A program made the translations under genes and the position numbers. DNA of 64,000 nt from Metaruminococcus_A sp050943475 (GTDB lineage Bacteria > Bacillota > Clostridia > Oscillospirales > Ruminococcaceae): the NCBI GenBank assembly GCA_050943475.1, contig JBMNPF010000006.1:116757-180756 (forward strand), given 5' to 3'. The notes under the pieces were generated by a model that saw nothing but the letters and a program-made list of their open reading frames with translations, was not told the DNA's origin and made no database searches. Shown one piece after another: positions 17,075 to 25,949 of the stretch (the first letter of the stretch is position 1; the number at the start of each line of letters is the position of its first letter).

Positions 17075-17422
17075 CATGCCTTTAAGAATGCGGAAAAAGG
17101 AAAATTGTGCCTATGGCGTTCCGCTTTCAAACTATTGACAGGTTTCTGGAACAAGTCTTAAAATAAAAGAGGATATTTTTAAAACAGTTCGGGCAAAACA
17201 ACTGCTGATAATGGAGCGCCCAAACAAACGGCCGCGGATGGCTTGTTGTGCTTTGAAGCATTTCGAAGCCTAGTTTGGCAGACGACGCCGGGTGAACAGC
17301 AGAAGTTTTTGTGTAATAGGCGCCTGAAAACTTGCGTGAAGCCGTGGAGATAGCGCACAGCAATTATGTTATGGTTTCACTGTTGAGGCGGATGGTTTTA
17401 AAACAGGGTGGAGGGAAACGGC
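17075..17422. other. Intergenic region before the polymerase gene
   Basis: No gene recognised. TTGACA at 17136-17141 with TTAAAA 17 bases later is a possible promoter far upstream of the polymerase. I looked for a LexA-type operator (GAAC-N4-GTTC) and found none that is convincing. Confidence 0.45.
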
Positions 17423-18682
17423 ATGGAAAAAGAGCGCACCATTCTGCACTGCGACTGCAACGGCTTCTATGCTTCGGTGGAATGCCTTTGCCACCCGGAA
17501 TACCGCGCTGTGCCAATGGCGGTCTGCGGTGACCCTGAAAGCAGGAGGGGCATTATCCTTGCCAAAAACGAGCTGGCAAAGGCTTATGGTGTTCAGACAG
17601 CCGAGACCATCTGGCAGGCCAAAAAGAAATGCCCGACTCTGGTGCTGGCCCCCGCCCATCACGATTTATATGCGGAATATTCAGCACGGATCAACGATAT
17701 TTACCAGCGGTACACCGAGCTCGTCGAGCCTTTTTCCATTGATGAAAGCTGGCTGGACGTAACGGCGAGCCGGGCTCTGTTTGGGGACGGCAGGCAGATT
17801 GCAGACGAACTGCGCGCCGTGGTGCGCCGGGAAACGGGAATCACCATCAGCGTTGGGGTGTCTTTTAACAAGATTTTTGCCAAGATGGGAAGCGATTACC
17901 AAAAGCCGGATGCGACCACCGTTATCACGCGGGAAAATTACCGGGCAATTTTGTTTCCGCTCCCGGTGCGCGCCCTGCTGTTTGTTGGCAAATCCACCGA
18001 GGATACGCTGTTGAAGTGCGGCATCCGCACCATTGGGGATTTGGCTGAGTCCACGCCGGAGTACCTCAAGCGCCTGCTGGGCAAACAGGGGGAAACCCTG
18101 TACCAATACGCGAACGGATTGGAGGACTCCCCCGTCACCATTGAGGAACAGGAGGCCAAGTCGGTCAGCCACGACATCACCTTTCGGCGCAATCTTGTCG
18201 GCGAAGAGGATATCCGTATCGGCCTCAGCGCCATCGCGGACAATGTCGCCGCCCGGCTTCGGCGGATGGAGCTTAAATGTTCGACGGTGCAAATCCTCAT
18301 CAAGGATCCAAACCTTAAAAGTATTTCGCGTCAGAAAGGGTTGGAGGCGCCGACTTTTCTCGCCAAAGAGCTGACCCGGGCCGGGATGGAACTCATCCGC
18401 GCCTCATGGGATCTGCACAGGCCTATCCGCATGCTTTCGCTTGCCGGAACCAATTTGCTTCCGGCCGAACAGGCTGCGGAACAGCTCAGCCTGTTCGGAA
18501 CGCCGGCCGGTATCGACCGCCAGCGGGAAGAAAAGCTGGAAACCGCAATGGACGGGATCCGGGAGCGGTTCGGCAAGGGTGCGATTGTCAGCGCACGGCT
18601 GTTAAAGAACGACATCGGCATTGATTTGAAAAAGCCCGGAAAAACCGATCCGATCCGGAAAATCATTTCCCCGGACGACTGA
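17423..18682 (+). CDS. dinB: Y-family DNA polymerase (Pol IV / DinB-UmuC type)
   Basis: Error-prone translesion polymerase, 419 residues. Palm carboxylates are visible in HCDCNGFYASVECL and SIDESWLDVT; ISVGVSFNKIFAKMGSDYQKPD is the catalytic-core signature. Helix-hairpin-helix residues (CGIRTIGDLAESTPEYLKR) and the little-finger domain follow. Near residue 355, EQLSLFG is a classic sliding-clamp-binding motif. The ATG at 17423 has GGAGGG 7 bases upstream; an in-frame GTG at 17408 is less likely. It is a single gene. UmuC-like clostridial homologues are the main alternative name. Confidence 0.92.
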   Translation: MEKERTILHCDCNGFYASVECLCHPEYRAVPMAVCGDPESRRGIILAKNELAKAYGVQTAETIWQAKKKCPTLVLAPAHHDLYAEYSARINDIYQRYTELVEPFSIDESWLDVTASRALFGDGRQIADELRAVVRRETGITISVGVSFNKIFAKMGSDYQKPDATTVITRENYRAILFPLPVRALLFVGKSTEDTLLKCGIRTIGDLAESTPEYLKRLLGKQGETLYQYANGLEDSPVTIEEQEAKSVSHDITFRRNLVGEEDIRIGLSAIADNVAARLRRMELKCSTVQILIKDPNLKSISRQKGLEAPTFLAKELTRAGMELIRASWDLHRPIRMLSLAGTNLLPAEQAAEQLSLFGTPAGIDRQREEKLETAMDGIRERFGKGAIVSARLLKNDIGIDLKKPGKTDPIRKIISPDD

Positions 18683-18828
18683 CCCGCTGCAAAGGGCGGC
18701 CTTAAAGAAAGTCTGGATGTGTCGCGTTTTTAAGGGGAACGTTGTTTCTAAAAAATCTTGGTTCACAGAGAGGCTGCACGCTATCTCAGTTTTGTGGAAA
18801 CACCATTTTGCAGCAATGTGAAAACAGC

Positions 18829-18862
18829 AAAAGACGTCTGCCTGGAAAGCAGACGTCTTTTT
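18829..18862. terminator. Bidirectional terminator between polymerase and AraC gene
   Basis: A 12-bp stem (AAAAGACGTCTG with CAGACGTCTTTT) with T tracts on both strands, serving the convergent genes. Confidence 0.9.
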
Positions 18863-18915
18863 ACTTTTTAACGGTTGTTTGCCGGTGGTTGTACGGTGCT
18901 TTCAGCAAGCGGATG

Positions 18916-19815
18916 TTATATCATCGTTTCAGCGCCGGCTTGCTGGTATCGCTTTTTGCGGTATTCCCGTGCGGAGGAGCCATAATACCGTTTGAACGCG
19001 CCTGCAAAATGCTCGGCAGAGGAGTAACCAAGCTGGAATGCAATATCGGTAATCGGTGTAGCGCTGTCCCGCAGCAGGGCTGCCGCGGCAGACATGCGCG
19101 CCTCCAGTTTTTTCTGGTGGAAGGACTGACCGTAGTGCTGTTTAAGCAGGCGTTCGGTCTGTCGGCTGCTCAGCCCAAGGCGGGCGGACAGGGCCTCCAG
19201 CGTAATGGTGGCGTATTCAAACAGGAAAGACTCTTCAATTGTGAGATAATGAAATTTTTCCGGATCGTGTATGACGGGGGAAAGCCCCGTATGCTTCGGC
19301 TGCGGTGTTTCATATTTGCGTATTAGATAGATCAGCACCAGCTTGAAATAGGCTTGCAGGTTTTCTTCGTAGCCTGTTTGTTTATGCTCTAATTCGGCAA
19401 TGAGGCTGTGCATCATTTCGCGGTAGCAGGAATCACCCTGGCCATACCAGAACGGGGTGCGCAGAAAAATTCCGAGCGGGGAATGGGGCGATACATTTTG
19501 CTGCACCGCAGGAGGGAGCGCATCCATTTTAATGTAAAGGCAGTATTCGCCAATCGGCCCCGGGCCGGTCACAAGCTGCTCGTGTTCCACGTTTGGCCCG
19601 GTCACGCAAAGAACCTCCTGCCGGAGCGGGTAACGCTTTCCCTGAGAGAGCAAAAGCCCTTCTCCGTAAGGGAAATAGTGGATTTCATAGCTGTTTTTGC
19701 TGTGCTTGTGTTTGGGGCAGTCGCGGGTAGTCTGCTCAAATTTCAGGTTGACGAGATGAAACACCGCCTCGCCAATCCGGCAGGAAATTTCTAGGTTTTC
19801 GTACTGCACAGGCAT
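18916..19815 (-). CDS. AraC-family transcriptional regulator (rhaT/fucosidase locus)
   Basis: About 299 residues. A cupin-like N-terminus (CPKHKHSKNSYEIHYFPYGEG) precedes two C-terminal helix-turn-helix motifs (ITLEALSARLGLSSRQTERLL and ITDIAFQLGYSSAEHFAGAFKRYYG). The ATG at 19815 follows GGGGGTGAG closely; a GTG two codons later is the alternative. It is divergent from the RhaT-type transporter and fucosidase genes and is their likely regulator, with a deoxy-sugar as inferred effector. Confidence 0.9.
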   Translation of the reverse strand: MPVQYENLEISCRIGEAVFHLVNLKFEQTTRDCPKHKHSKNSYEIHYFPYGEGLLLSQGKRYPLRQEVLCVTGPNVEHEQLVTGPGPIGEYCLYIKMDALPPAVQQNVSPHSPLGIFLRTPFWYGQGDSCYREMMHSLIAELEHKQTGYEENLQAYFKLVLIYLIRKYETPQPKHTGLSPVIHDPEKFHYLTIEESFLFEYATITLEALSARLGLSSRQTERLLKQHYGQSFHQKKLEARMSAAAALLRDSATPITDIAFQLGYSSAEHFAGAFKRYYGSSAREYRKKRYQQAGAETMI

Positions 19816-19990
19816 CTCACCCCCAATATAAAGTGCTTTTATTATAGGGCTTTTACGCAGGAAAATCAAGAAACCTGCAAAAACACGACATAATATTGAA
19901 AAAATGTCGGGTATCTGTCTTGCGGCGGGACAGACCAGCGTTTATGATGATTACCGGATTGATTTTGACAGGAGAAAGGAATTTGGTGCA

Positions 19991-20959
19991 ATGATTCTGG
20001 GGTTTGTTCTGCTGTTGGCAGCGGGTATTTGCCAGGGGAGTTTTGGACTGGGCTATAAAAAATACGGCCCGTTTTCGTGGGCCGCCTTTTGGGGCGTTTA
20101 CTGCATTCTGTGCATTGTCGTCTCAGCCGCTGCGGCGTGGATACTGGCGCCGCGGCTTTGGGAGGTTCTGTTCCGGAACGGGGGGCGGGATTTGCTGCTC
20201 CCGGTGTTCTGCGGCATGCTGTGGGGAATTTCGGCGGTTGGCTTTTCCAAGGCGATCGATAAAATTGGCATGTCAATGGTCTACGGCGTTTCGATGGGGA
20301 TTTCCACCGTTGTCGGTTCGGTTATGCCGCTTGTACTGAACTCAAGCCTTCCGCAGGGAGGCGACGCGGTGCTGTTTTGGGCCGGCCTTGTCATCACCCT
20401 GGCCGGCGTAGCGGTCATTACGGTGGCCGGCATCAAACGGGACGGCGGCGCCAGGGGATCGGTGGCCGGCATTGTCCTCGCTGTGCTGTCTGGCATTGGA
20501 TCCGGCGCTATGAACATTGGATTTACTGAGACCCAGCGAATTGGGGAAGAGCTTGCAGCACTCGGCGGCTCCTATGCGGCGGTTTCTGCGGCGCGCTGGC
20601 TGCCTGTCCTGGTTGGCGGAAGCATACTCGGTGTTTTTTGGTGTGTCGGGGAGCTGTCCGCAAAGCGGGAGTGGAAAACTCTAATCCAAAGAGGGAGCCT
20701 TCGCAGGACTGCCATTCTGTTTGGGGTGAGCATTGTCTGGTACGCGGCGCTGCTGCTGTACGGCCTTGCGACCGAACAGCTCGGCGGTATGGGCGAGACG
20801 GTGGGCTGGATCCTCTTCAACGCGCTGGCGTTGGTAATTTCTTCCGGGATTGGCATCCTCATCGGCGAATGGAAGCAGAAGTGCCGGCCCCGCCGCATTC
20901 TGCTTTGCGGCAACGGCTTGCTGATTGTTGCGTGGTTCTGTCTTGCATTTGTCCAGTAA
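19991..20959 (+). CDS. RhaT-family sugar/proton symporter
   Basis: Integral membrane carrier of 322 residues with about ten hydrophobic spans. It resembles the L-rhamnose-proton symporter RhaT: LLPVFCGMLWGISAVGFSKA, then DKIGMSMVYGVSMGISTVVGS, which align with the RhaT GAMWGIGNINYGL and YLGMSMGIGIAIGI regions. The ATG lies behind a GGAGAAAGGAA stretch. The next gene is a GH29 alpha-L-fucosidase 45 bases downstream, so L-fucose is a possible substrate in place of or besides L-rhamnose. A GH78 rhamnosidase occurs only 30 kb away. Confidence 0.87.
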   Translation: MILGFVLLLAAGICQGSFGLGYKKYGPFSWAAFWGVYCILCIVVSAAAAWILAPRLWEVLFRNGGRDLLLPVFCGMLWGISAVGFSKAIDKIGMSMVYGVSMGISTVVGSVMPLVLNSSLPQGGDAVLFWAGLVITLAGVAVITVAGIKRDGGARGSVAGIVLAVLSGIGSGAMNIGFTETQRIGEELAALGGSYAAVSAARWLPVLVGGSILGVFWCVGELSAKREWKTLIQRGSLRRTAILFGVSIVWYAALLLYGLATEQLGGMGETVGWILFNALALVISSGIGILIGEWKQKCRPRRILLCGNGLLIVAWFCLAFVQ

Positions 20960-21004
20960 CACCACCTGCGGGTAGAAAATCAATACAGCAAAAGGAGTGG
21001 AACA

Positions 21005-22507
21005 ATGAGTAAAAAAGAGCATTACCAGGAAAAAATTGACCGTTACCTCCGGCAAATTGACGAGGTCATTGCGAAAGGGCCCTATCAGGCGGATTGGGCC
21101 TCCCTGACCGGTATGGAGGTTCCGGACTGGTTTCGCCGAGCGAAATTCGGTATCTTTATCCACTGGGGGCTGTACAGCGTGCCCGCTTTCAGCAACGAAT
21201 GGTATTCCAGAAAGATGTATGAGCAGGGAACGCCGGAATACCAGCACCATTTGGAAACCTACGGCCCGCACAAGGAGTTCGGTTACAAGGACTTTATCCC
21301 GTTGTTTACGGCGGACGCCTTTGACCCGGAAGCCTGGGCCGATTTATTTGAAAGCGCGGGAGCCAAATACGTCGTACCAGTTGCGGAACACCACGATGGA
21401 TTCCAGATGTACGCCAGTGAATTTTCCGACTTCAACGCCGTTGATATGGGGCCGAAACGCGACATTGTGGGCGAGTTAAAAGCATCCTTTGAGAAACGGA
21501 AGCTGCTGCTCGGCGTTTCCAGCCACCGTGCGGAGCACCTGTGGTTCATGGGGCCGGGCCGGGCGTTTGACAGCGATGTCAAAGACCCGCAGGAGCCGGG
21601 CGACTTCTACTGGCCCGCGCTTGCCGAACAGCCGGAAGTGCTGGAGGACGTCTGCGCCAAGCCTTATGCGGATGAAACATTCCTCAACGACTGGCTGGTG
21701 CGCACCTGCGAGCTTGTCGACCGGTACCGTCCGCGCATTTTGTATTTTGACTGGTGGATTCAACATGAAGCCTACAAGGAACATCTCAAAAAAATTGCGG
21801 CGTATTACTACAACCGCGGGCTGGAATGGGGCACGCCGACCGCCATCTGCTATAAGCATGAGGCTATGGCCTTTGGAAGCGGTATTGTCGACATTGAGCG
21901 CGGCAAGTTTGCCGACAGCAAGCCGTATTATTGGCAGACCGACACCGCCATCGGCTGGGATTCCTGGTGCTACACCACCGGCAATCGTTACAAGACCGGC
22001 CGTGAGCTGGTGTGCTATCTGGTGGATGTCGTCAGCAAAAACGGCAACCTGCTGCTCAACGTCGGCCCAAAGGCAGACGGTTCTTTTGCCCCGGAGGATG
22101 TCAAAGCCCTCAAAGAAATTGGCGCGTGGCTGAAGGTGAACGGAGAAGCCGTTTACAACAGCAAACCATGGCGCTTTACCCAGGAGGGACCGACCAAAGA
22201 GGCGGAAGGCAAATTCAGTGACGGTGTAGTCGACTATACACCGGAGGATTTTCGCTTCACCGCCGGAAACGGATGCATTTATGCCATCTGCATGGACTGC
22301 CCTGCAGATGGGACGTTTACCGTAAAAGCGCTTGCTGCAAACAGCGATCACAACAGTTCCGGCTTTCAGGGGATGATCACCGGAGTAGAAGTGCTGGGGT
22401 ATCCGCAAATCCCGGCCGACTTCCGGCAGGATGAAACCGGCCTCCATGTTTCGGCCCCGGGAGTCGCCAGTGATTTCCCAGTGGTTTTAAAGGTTCGGGT
22501 GAAATAA
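21005..22507 (+). CDS. GH29 alpha-L-fucosidase
   Basis: Retaining glycosidase of 500 residues. The N-terminal TIM barrel carries WFRRAKFGIFIHWGLYSVPA, KYVVPVAEHHDGFQMY and the nucleophile D249 in PRILYFDWW, all standard GH29 blocks. LLLNVGPKADGSFAPED ends the catalytic domain, and a C-terminal beta-sandwich of about 100 residues follows. There is no signal peptide, so intracellular action on imported fucosyl-oligosaccharides is likely. AAAGGAG precedes the ATG. It is operonic with the RhaT-type carrier and shares its AraC regulator by context. Confidence 0.94.
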   Translation: MSKKEHYQEKIDRYLRQIDEVIAKGPYQADWASLTGMEVPDWFRRAKFGIFIHWGLYSVPAFSNEWYSRKMYEQGTPEYQHHLETYGPHKEFGYKDFIPLFTADAFDPEAWADLFESAGAKYVVPVAEHHDGFQMYASEFSDFNAVDMGPKRDIVGELKASFEKRKLLLGVSSHRAEHLWFMGPGRAFDSDVKDPQEPGDFYWPALAEQPEVLEDVCAKPYADETFLNDWLVRTCELVDRYRPRILYFDWWIQHEAYKEHLKKIAAYYYNRGLEWGTPTAICYKHEAMAFGSGIVDIERGKFADSKPYYWQTDTAIGWDSWCYTTGNRYKTGRELVCYLVDVVSKNGNLLLNVGPKADGSFAPEDVKALKEIGAWLKVNGEAVYNSKPWRFTQEGPTKEAEGKFSDGVVDYTPEDFRFTAGNGCIYAICMDCPADGTFTVKALAANSDHNSSGFQGMITGVEVLGYPQIPADFRQDETGLHVSAPGVASDFPVVLKVRVK

Positions 22508-22522
22508 ACGGTATATGGACGA

Positions 22523-22560
22523 AAAACACCCTTCGCTCGGTTGGAAGCAAAGGGTGTTTT
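22523..22560 (+). terminator. Terminator after the fucosidase
   Basis: An AAACACCCTT stem with AAGGGTGTTTT, 16-base loop, short T tract. Confidence 0.82.
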
Positions 22561-22778
22561 GGTTTGTACCGGCTGCTTTCATAGTCTATAAACGGTAATT
22601 TGAACACGATACTGCAAAAAAAGCAACTGAGTCCGCCTGTTTTGGCCGGAGCGGGCTGCCCGGATGAAATACGGCTGCTTTTGTTTATTGAACTTTCCTG
22701 CAAAGACCGATATAATGGGGGCATGCAAAACTTTCGGGCAGGCGGTCCGAAGGTTGATTTTAAGGAGGCATTCTTGAC

Positions 22779-24116
22779 ATGAAACCCAACATCCTGTTCT
22801 TTTTCTCCGACCAGCAGCGTTACGATACACTGGGGTGCAATGGGCAGTCTCTACCGGTTACTCCAAACCTGGACAAGCTCGCAGAAGAAGGCGTAAATTT
22901 CGACTGTGCCTTTACTCCGCAGCCGGTATGCGGCCCTGCGCGCGCCTGTATCCAGAGCGGCCTGTACCCGACTGAAACCGGCTGTACCATTAATGGCATT
23001 GCCATGCCGGTGGAGCAGGACACCCTTGCCAAACGGATGAACGACGCGGGCTACCGCACCGCTTATGTTGGCAAGTGGCACCTCGCGTCGGATATGCGTA
23101 CCGGGCACCATTACGAACATGCGCCGGTTCCGGCGGAACGCCGCGGCGGTTACAGCGATTACTGGTATGTAGCCGATATGCTGGAACTCACCTCCCACGG
23201 CTATGACGGCTACGTCTTTGACGGTGACAACAACAAGGTTGAATTTAAAGGCTACCGCGCTGACTGCATCACCGACTTTGCGCTCAACTATCTCCGGGAT
23301 TATGACAAGGAAGAACCCTTTTTTCTTATGATTTCCCACATTGAGCCGCACCACCAGAACGACCGGAATGATTTTGAAGGCCCGGAGGGCAGCCGGGAAA
23401 AGTTCAAGGACTTTCAAAAACCGGACGACCTGCCGGAAGGTGTCGGCGACTGGGAGGAATACCTGCCGGATTACCTCGGTTGCTGCAACGCGCTTGACCG
23501 CAACCTCGGGCGTATCATTGATCTGCTCAAAGAAAAAGGGATGTATGAAAATACCCTGATCATTTACGCGAGCGATCACGGCTGCCATTTCCGCACCATT
23601 GACGAGCGGGAGGGCAACGGCTTTGACGATTATAAGCGCAACAGCTTTGAAAATACCATCCATGTGCCGCTGGTCCTCCGCGGGCCTGGCTTCCTCGGCG
23701 GTAAGCGGGTGGAAAACCTTGTCAGCCTAATGGATTTGCCGGCCACCATTCTGGAGGCGGGCGGCGCAGAGCGGATGCAGGGCATGCACGGCCGCGCACT
23801 CCAGGATGTTTTTACCGGTAAGGATTGGGAAAACGCCGTCTACATCCAAATCAGCGAAAGCTATGTCGGCCGTGCGGTGCGGACCGACCGCTATAAATAT
23901 GTGCTGCACGCGCCGGGCAAAATGCCGCGGCAGGAAGCGGACAGCGATTTTTATGAGGAAAAATACCTGTTTGACCTGAAAAACGATCCGCTGGAGCGCA
24001 GCAACCTCGTTGCGGATCCGGCCTATGCTGGAGTAAAGAAACAGCTTAGAGAGCGCCTGCTTGCCTTTTCAAAGGATGCGGGCGAGACCATTCTGGAAAT
24101 TAAGGAAATCAAATAA
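22779..24116 (+). CDS. Type I sulfatase (formylglycine-dependent)
   Basis: 445-residue sulfuric-ester hydrolase of the alkaline phosphatase superfamily. The maturation signature CGPAR (C51) in PQPVCGPARACIQSGLYPTETG is the Cys-type CxPxR motif, in which cysteine is oxidised to formylglycine. NILFFFSDQQRYDTLGC provides the metal-binding aspartates, and IIYASDHG is the distal metal site. No signal peptide, so cytoplasmic. AAGGAGG precedes the ATG. The maturase is the next gene, convergent. The substrate is not deducible; a sulfated glycan or monosaccharide is likely from context. Confidence 0.93.
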   Translation: MKPNILFFFSDQQRYDTLGCNGQSLPVTPNLDKLAEEGVNFDCAFTPQPVCGPARACIQSGLYPTETGCTINGIAMPVEQDTLAKRMNDAGYRTAYVGKWHLASDMRTGHHYEHAPVPAERRGGYSDYWYVADMLELTSHGYDGYVFDGDNNKVEFKGYRADCITDFALNYLRDYDKEEPFFLMISHIEPHHQNDRNDFEGPEGSREKFKDFQKPDDLPEGVGDWEEYLPDYLGCCNALDRNLGRIIDLLKEKGMYENTLIIYASDHGCHFRTIDEREGNGFDDYKRNSFENTIHVPLVLRGPGFLGGKRVENLVSLMDLPATILEAGGAERMQGMHGRALQDVFTGKDWENAVYIQISESYVGRAVRTDRYKYVLHAPGKMPRQEADSDFYEEKYLFDLKNDPLERSNLVADPAYAGVKKQLRERLLAFSKDAGETILEIKEIK

Positions 24117-24125
24117 CGTGTGTTC

Positions 24126-24158
24126 AAAGCGGCAGGGTGAACAATCCCTGCCGCTTTT
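24126..24158 (+). terminator. Terminator after the sulfatase
   Basis: A 12-bp perfect stem (AAAGCGGCAGGG with CCCTGCCGCTTT), 8-base loop, TTTT tail. Confidence 0.92.
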
Positions 24159-24321
24159 GTATAGAGTTCCGTTTTTTACGCCGCGGTGCAGAACTGCACG
24201 GTAACGCCGGGAGGACCAAAAATAAAAGACACCCGGCAGGATAATCTGCGGAGCGCCTTTTGTGTCTTTTGTGCTTTGGGCCGCGGATGTATTCCGCATC
24301 CAACGCCGGAAAACCGGGGAG

Positions 24322-25434
24322 TTAAAACCCTTGGTATGCAAGCCCTTGCAGCCTGCAGATGGCATGGGAGAAAAACATCTGGTAAGATTTACAGAAGTCA
24401 TTTTTTCCAAGCGGGCCGCCGTCAAAGCCATCCCGGTCGCGGCGGCACCCGCCCCGGCAGATGCTTTTCCACGGGCAGGTGAGACAGTCCGGGTGCATGG
24501 ATTTGGACTCCTGCAAAAATCCGCTGTCCAGCCGCGCCTGATAAATTGCATCAAACCCGGTCTGGTTCAGATTGCCCAGCCGGTATCGGTCAAGGACGTA
24601 AAAGTCGCAGGGGTAGACCGAGCCGTCTGCTTCCACAACATTTTGTACCGAACAAATCCCCATCATACCGCAGCTTTCCGGCGGTGTGTCGCGGAGCATG
24701 AGCAGGAGGTTGTCAAAATAGCGAATGGAGACCCGCCGGCCTTTTTGCAGGTCGAGGTACCATAAATCGAACAGGTCCATGAGGAATTTGCCGTAAGTCT
24801 CCGGGGTCAGCGAATAGGATTCGCCGCCGCGTTCCGCCCCGATGGCCTCCAGACAGGGGATGTACTGCTGGTATGTAAAGCCGCTGCGGGCATAGAAGCT
24901 GTAAACCTTGTGGATGTTCCGTGCAAGCTGTGCCGTCACCACCGTCAGGATGTTAAAATCCGCGCCGCTCGCGCGCAAAAGCTGTGCCGCATGGGCCACC
25001 TTGGAAAAGGTTCCGCCGCCCATGTGATCCGGACGAAGCTGGTCGTGAATTTCTTTGGTGCCGTCCAGCGAAAGCCCAACCAGAAACCGGTGCTTTGCAA
25101 AAAAGTCGGTCCACGCGCGGTCAAGAACATAGCCGTTCGTCTGAATGGCGTAGCTCACCTTCAGCCGTTTGTGGTTCCACCTTTCAACACATTCGGTAAA
25201 AGCTTCAAAAAAAGCAAGCCCTGCAAGGGTGGGTTCGCCCCCCTGAAAGGCAAAGGTTACCCGCCCGGTGGCAAATTCAAGGGTGCGCCGCACAACACAT
25301 TCCATTGTTTCGGCGCTCATGATGCCGTAAAAACCCGTTTCGCGGTTTTCTGTCTCGTCGCGGTAAAAGCAGTACCGGCAGGCCATATTGCAGCTTCCGG
25401 ACGCGGGCTTAATCAGCAGATTCATGGGTGGCAT
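24322..25434 (-). CDS. Anaerobic sulfatase-maturating radical SAM enzyme (anSME)
   Basis: 370 residues. The radical SAM cluster cysteines C15, C19 and C22 lie in SGSCNMACRYCFYRDE. FAFQGGEPTLAGL is the SAM-binding GGEP motif. The C-terminal SPASM/twitch region has CGMMGICSVQNVVEADGSVYPCDFY and a final CLTCPWKSICRGGCRRDRD set that binds two auxiliary clusters, as in known anSMEs. It oxidises the active-site cysteine of a sulfatase to formylglycine without oxygen, and its neighbour is a Cys-type sulfatase. A possible promoter (TTGTTT-N17-TATACT, minus strand, near 25470) lies upstream. The start ATG lacks a clear ribosome site; another is 9 bases downstream. Confidence 0.94.
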   Translation of the reverse strand: MPPMNLLIKPASGSCNMACRYCFYRDETENRETGFYGIMSAETMECVVRRTLEFATGRVTFAFQGGEPTLAGLAFFEAFTECVERWNHKRLKVSYAIQTNGYVLDRAWTDFFAKHRFLVGLSLDGTKEIHDQLRPDHMGGGTFSKVAHAAQLLRASGADFNILTVVTAQLARNIHKVYSFYARSGFTYQQYIPCLEAIGAERGGESYSLTPETYGKFLMDLFDLWYLDLQKGRRVSIRYFDNLLLMLRDTPPESCGMMGICSVQNVVEADGSVYPCDFYVLDRYRLGNLNQTGFDAIYQARLDSGFLQESKSMHPDCLTCPWKSICRGGCRRDRDGFDGGPLGKNDFCKSYQMFFSHAICRLQGLAYQGF

Positions 25435-25585
25435 TGGCTCACAAACTTTCTGTGTGGTTTTAAAACCAGTATATCACAATCGAAACATGGAAACAAACGG
25501 AAAAGGCAAGGGGAAATGCCGCTTTTTTCTCTTAAAAGCAGAAACAAGGCGAGAAACCCAAACACACTTGGTTTAAAAAAATAAG

Positions 25586-25614
25586 TTGACATTCCGAATT
25601 CTGCTGTATATAAT
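25586..25614 (+). promoter_or_regulatory. Sigma-A promoter of the trpB T-box transcript
   Basis: Perfect TTGACA and TATAAT with a 17-base spacer, immediately before the T-box leader. Confidence 0.95.
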
Positions 25615-25621
25615 AGTACCA

Positions 25622-25892
25622 AGAAAACCGTTGAGTAAGAAGAGTAGGCCAGAAAATGTGCTTGCAGAGAGCCGCCGGGTGGTGCAAGGCGGCAGCGGCA
25701 GTTTGGCTGAATGGACTTATGAGGGCAGGACGAACAGCGTGTGCTCAGTAGTGCCTGACGGGAACTTCGCCCGTTACCAAGGAAGCGCATATTTTGTATG
25801 CGGAGCGAGTGGGCATTTATATGCCAAGTAGGGTGGTACCGCAGAAGTGTTGAGCTTTTGTCCCAGTGAAAACTGTGACAAAGGCTTTTTTT
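25622..25892 (+). ncRNA. T-box riboswitch, tryptophan-specific by specifier
   Basis: A leader of about 270 bases. Stem I has the AGAGAGCC...GGTGGTGCAAGGC signature. A TGG triplet in GAATGGACTT sits at the specifier position and would read tRNA-Trp. The T-box sequence AGGGTGGTACCGC is at 25830-25842. The terminator stem (AGCTTTTGTC with GACAAAGGCT) ends in a T run to 25892. Uncharged tRNA-Trp should stabilise the antiterminator and switch on the TrpB2 gene, which starts 58 bases later. Confidence 0.93.
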
Positions 25893-25949
25893 ATTGCTTT
25901 TGTCCCTAGTCCGTTTGATGCAGCGTAAACAAAAGGAAAGGTGAACGAC

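Noticed and set aside
17127..17363. LexA/SOS operator or small gene upstream of the Y-family polymerase
   Set aside because: No convincing GAAC/GTTC palindrome was found, and the frames there look random.
24224..24262. AAAAGACAC...GTGTCTTTT as terminator of the anSME gene
   Set aside because: The loop would be more than 20 bases and the stem only 9; possible but not reported as a feature.
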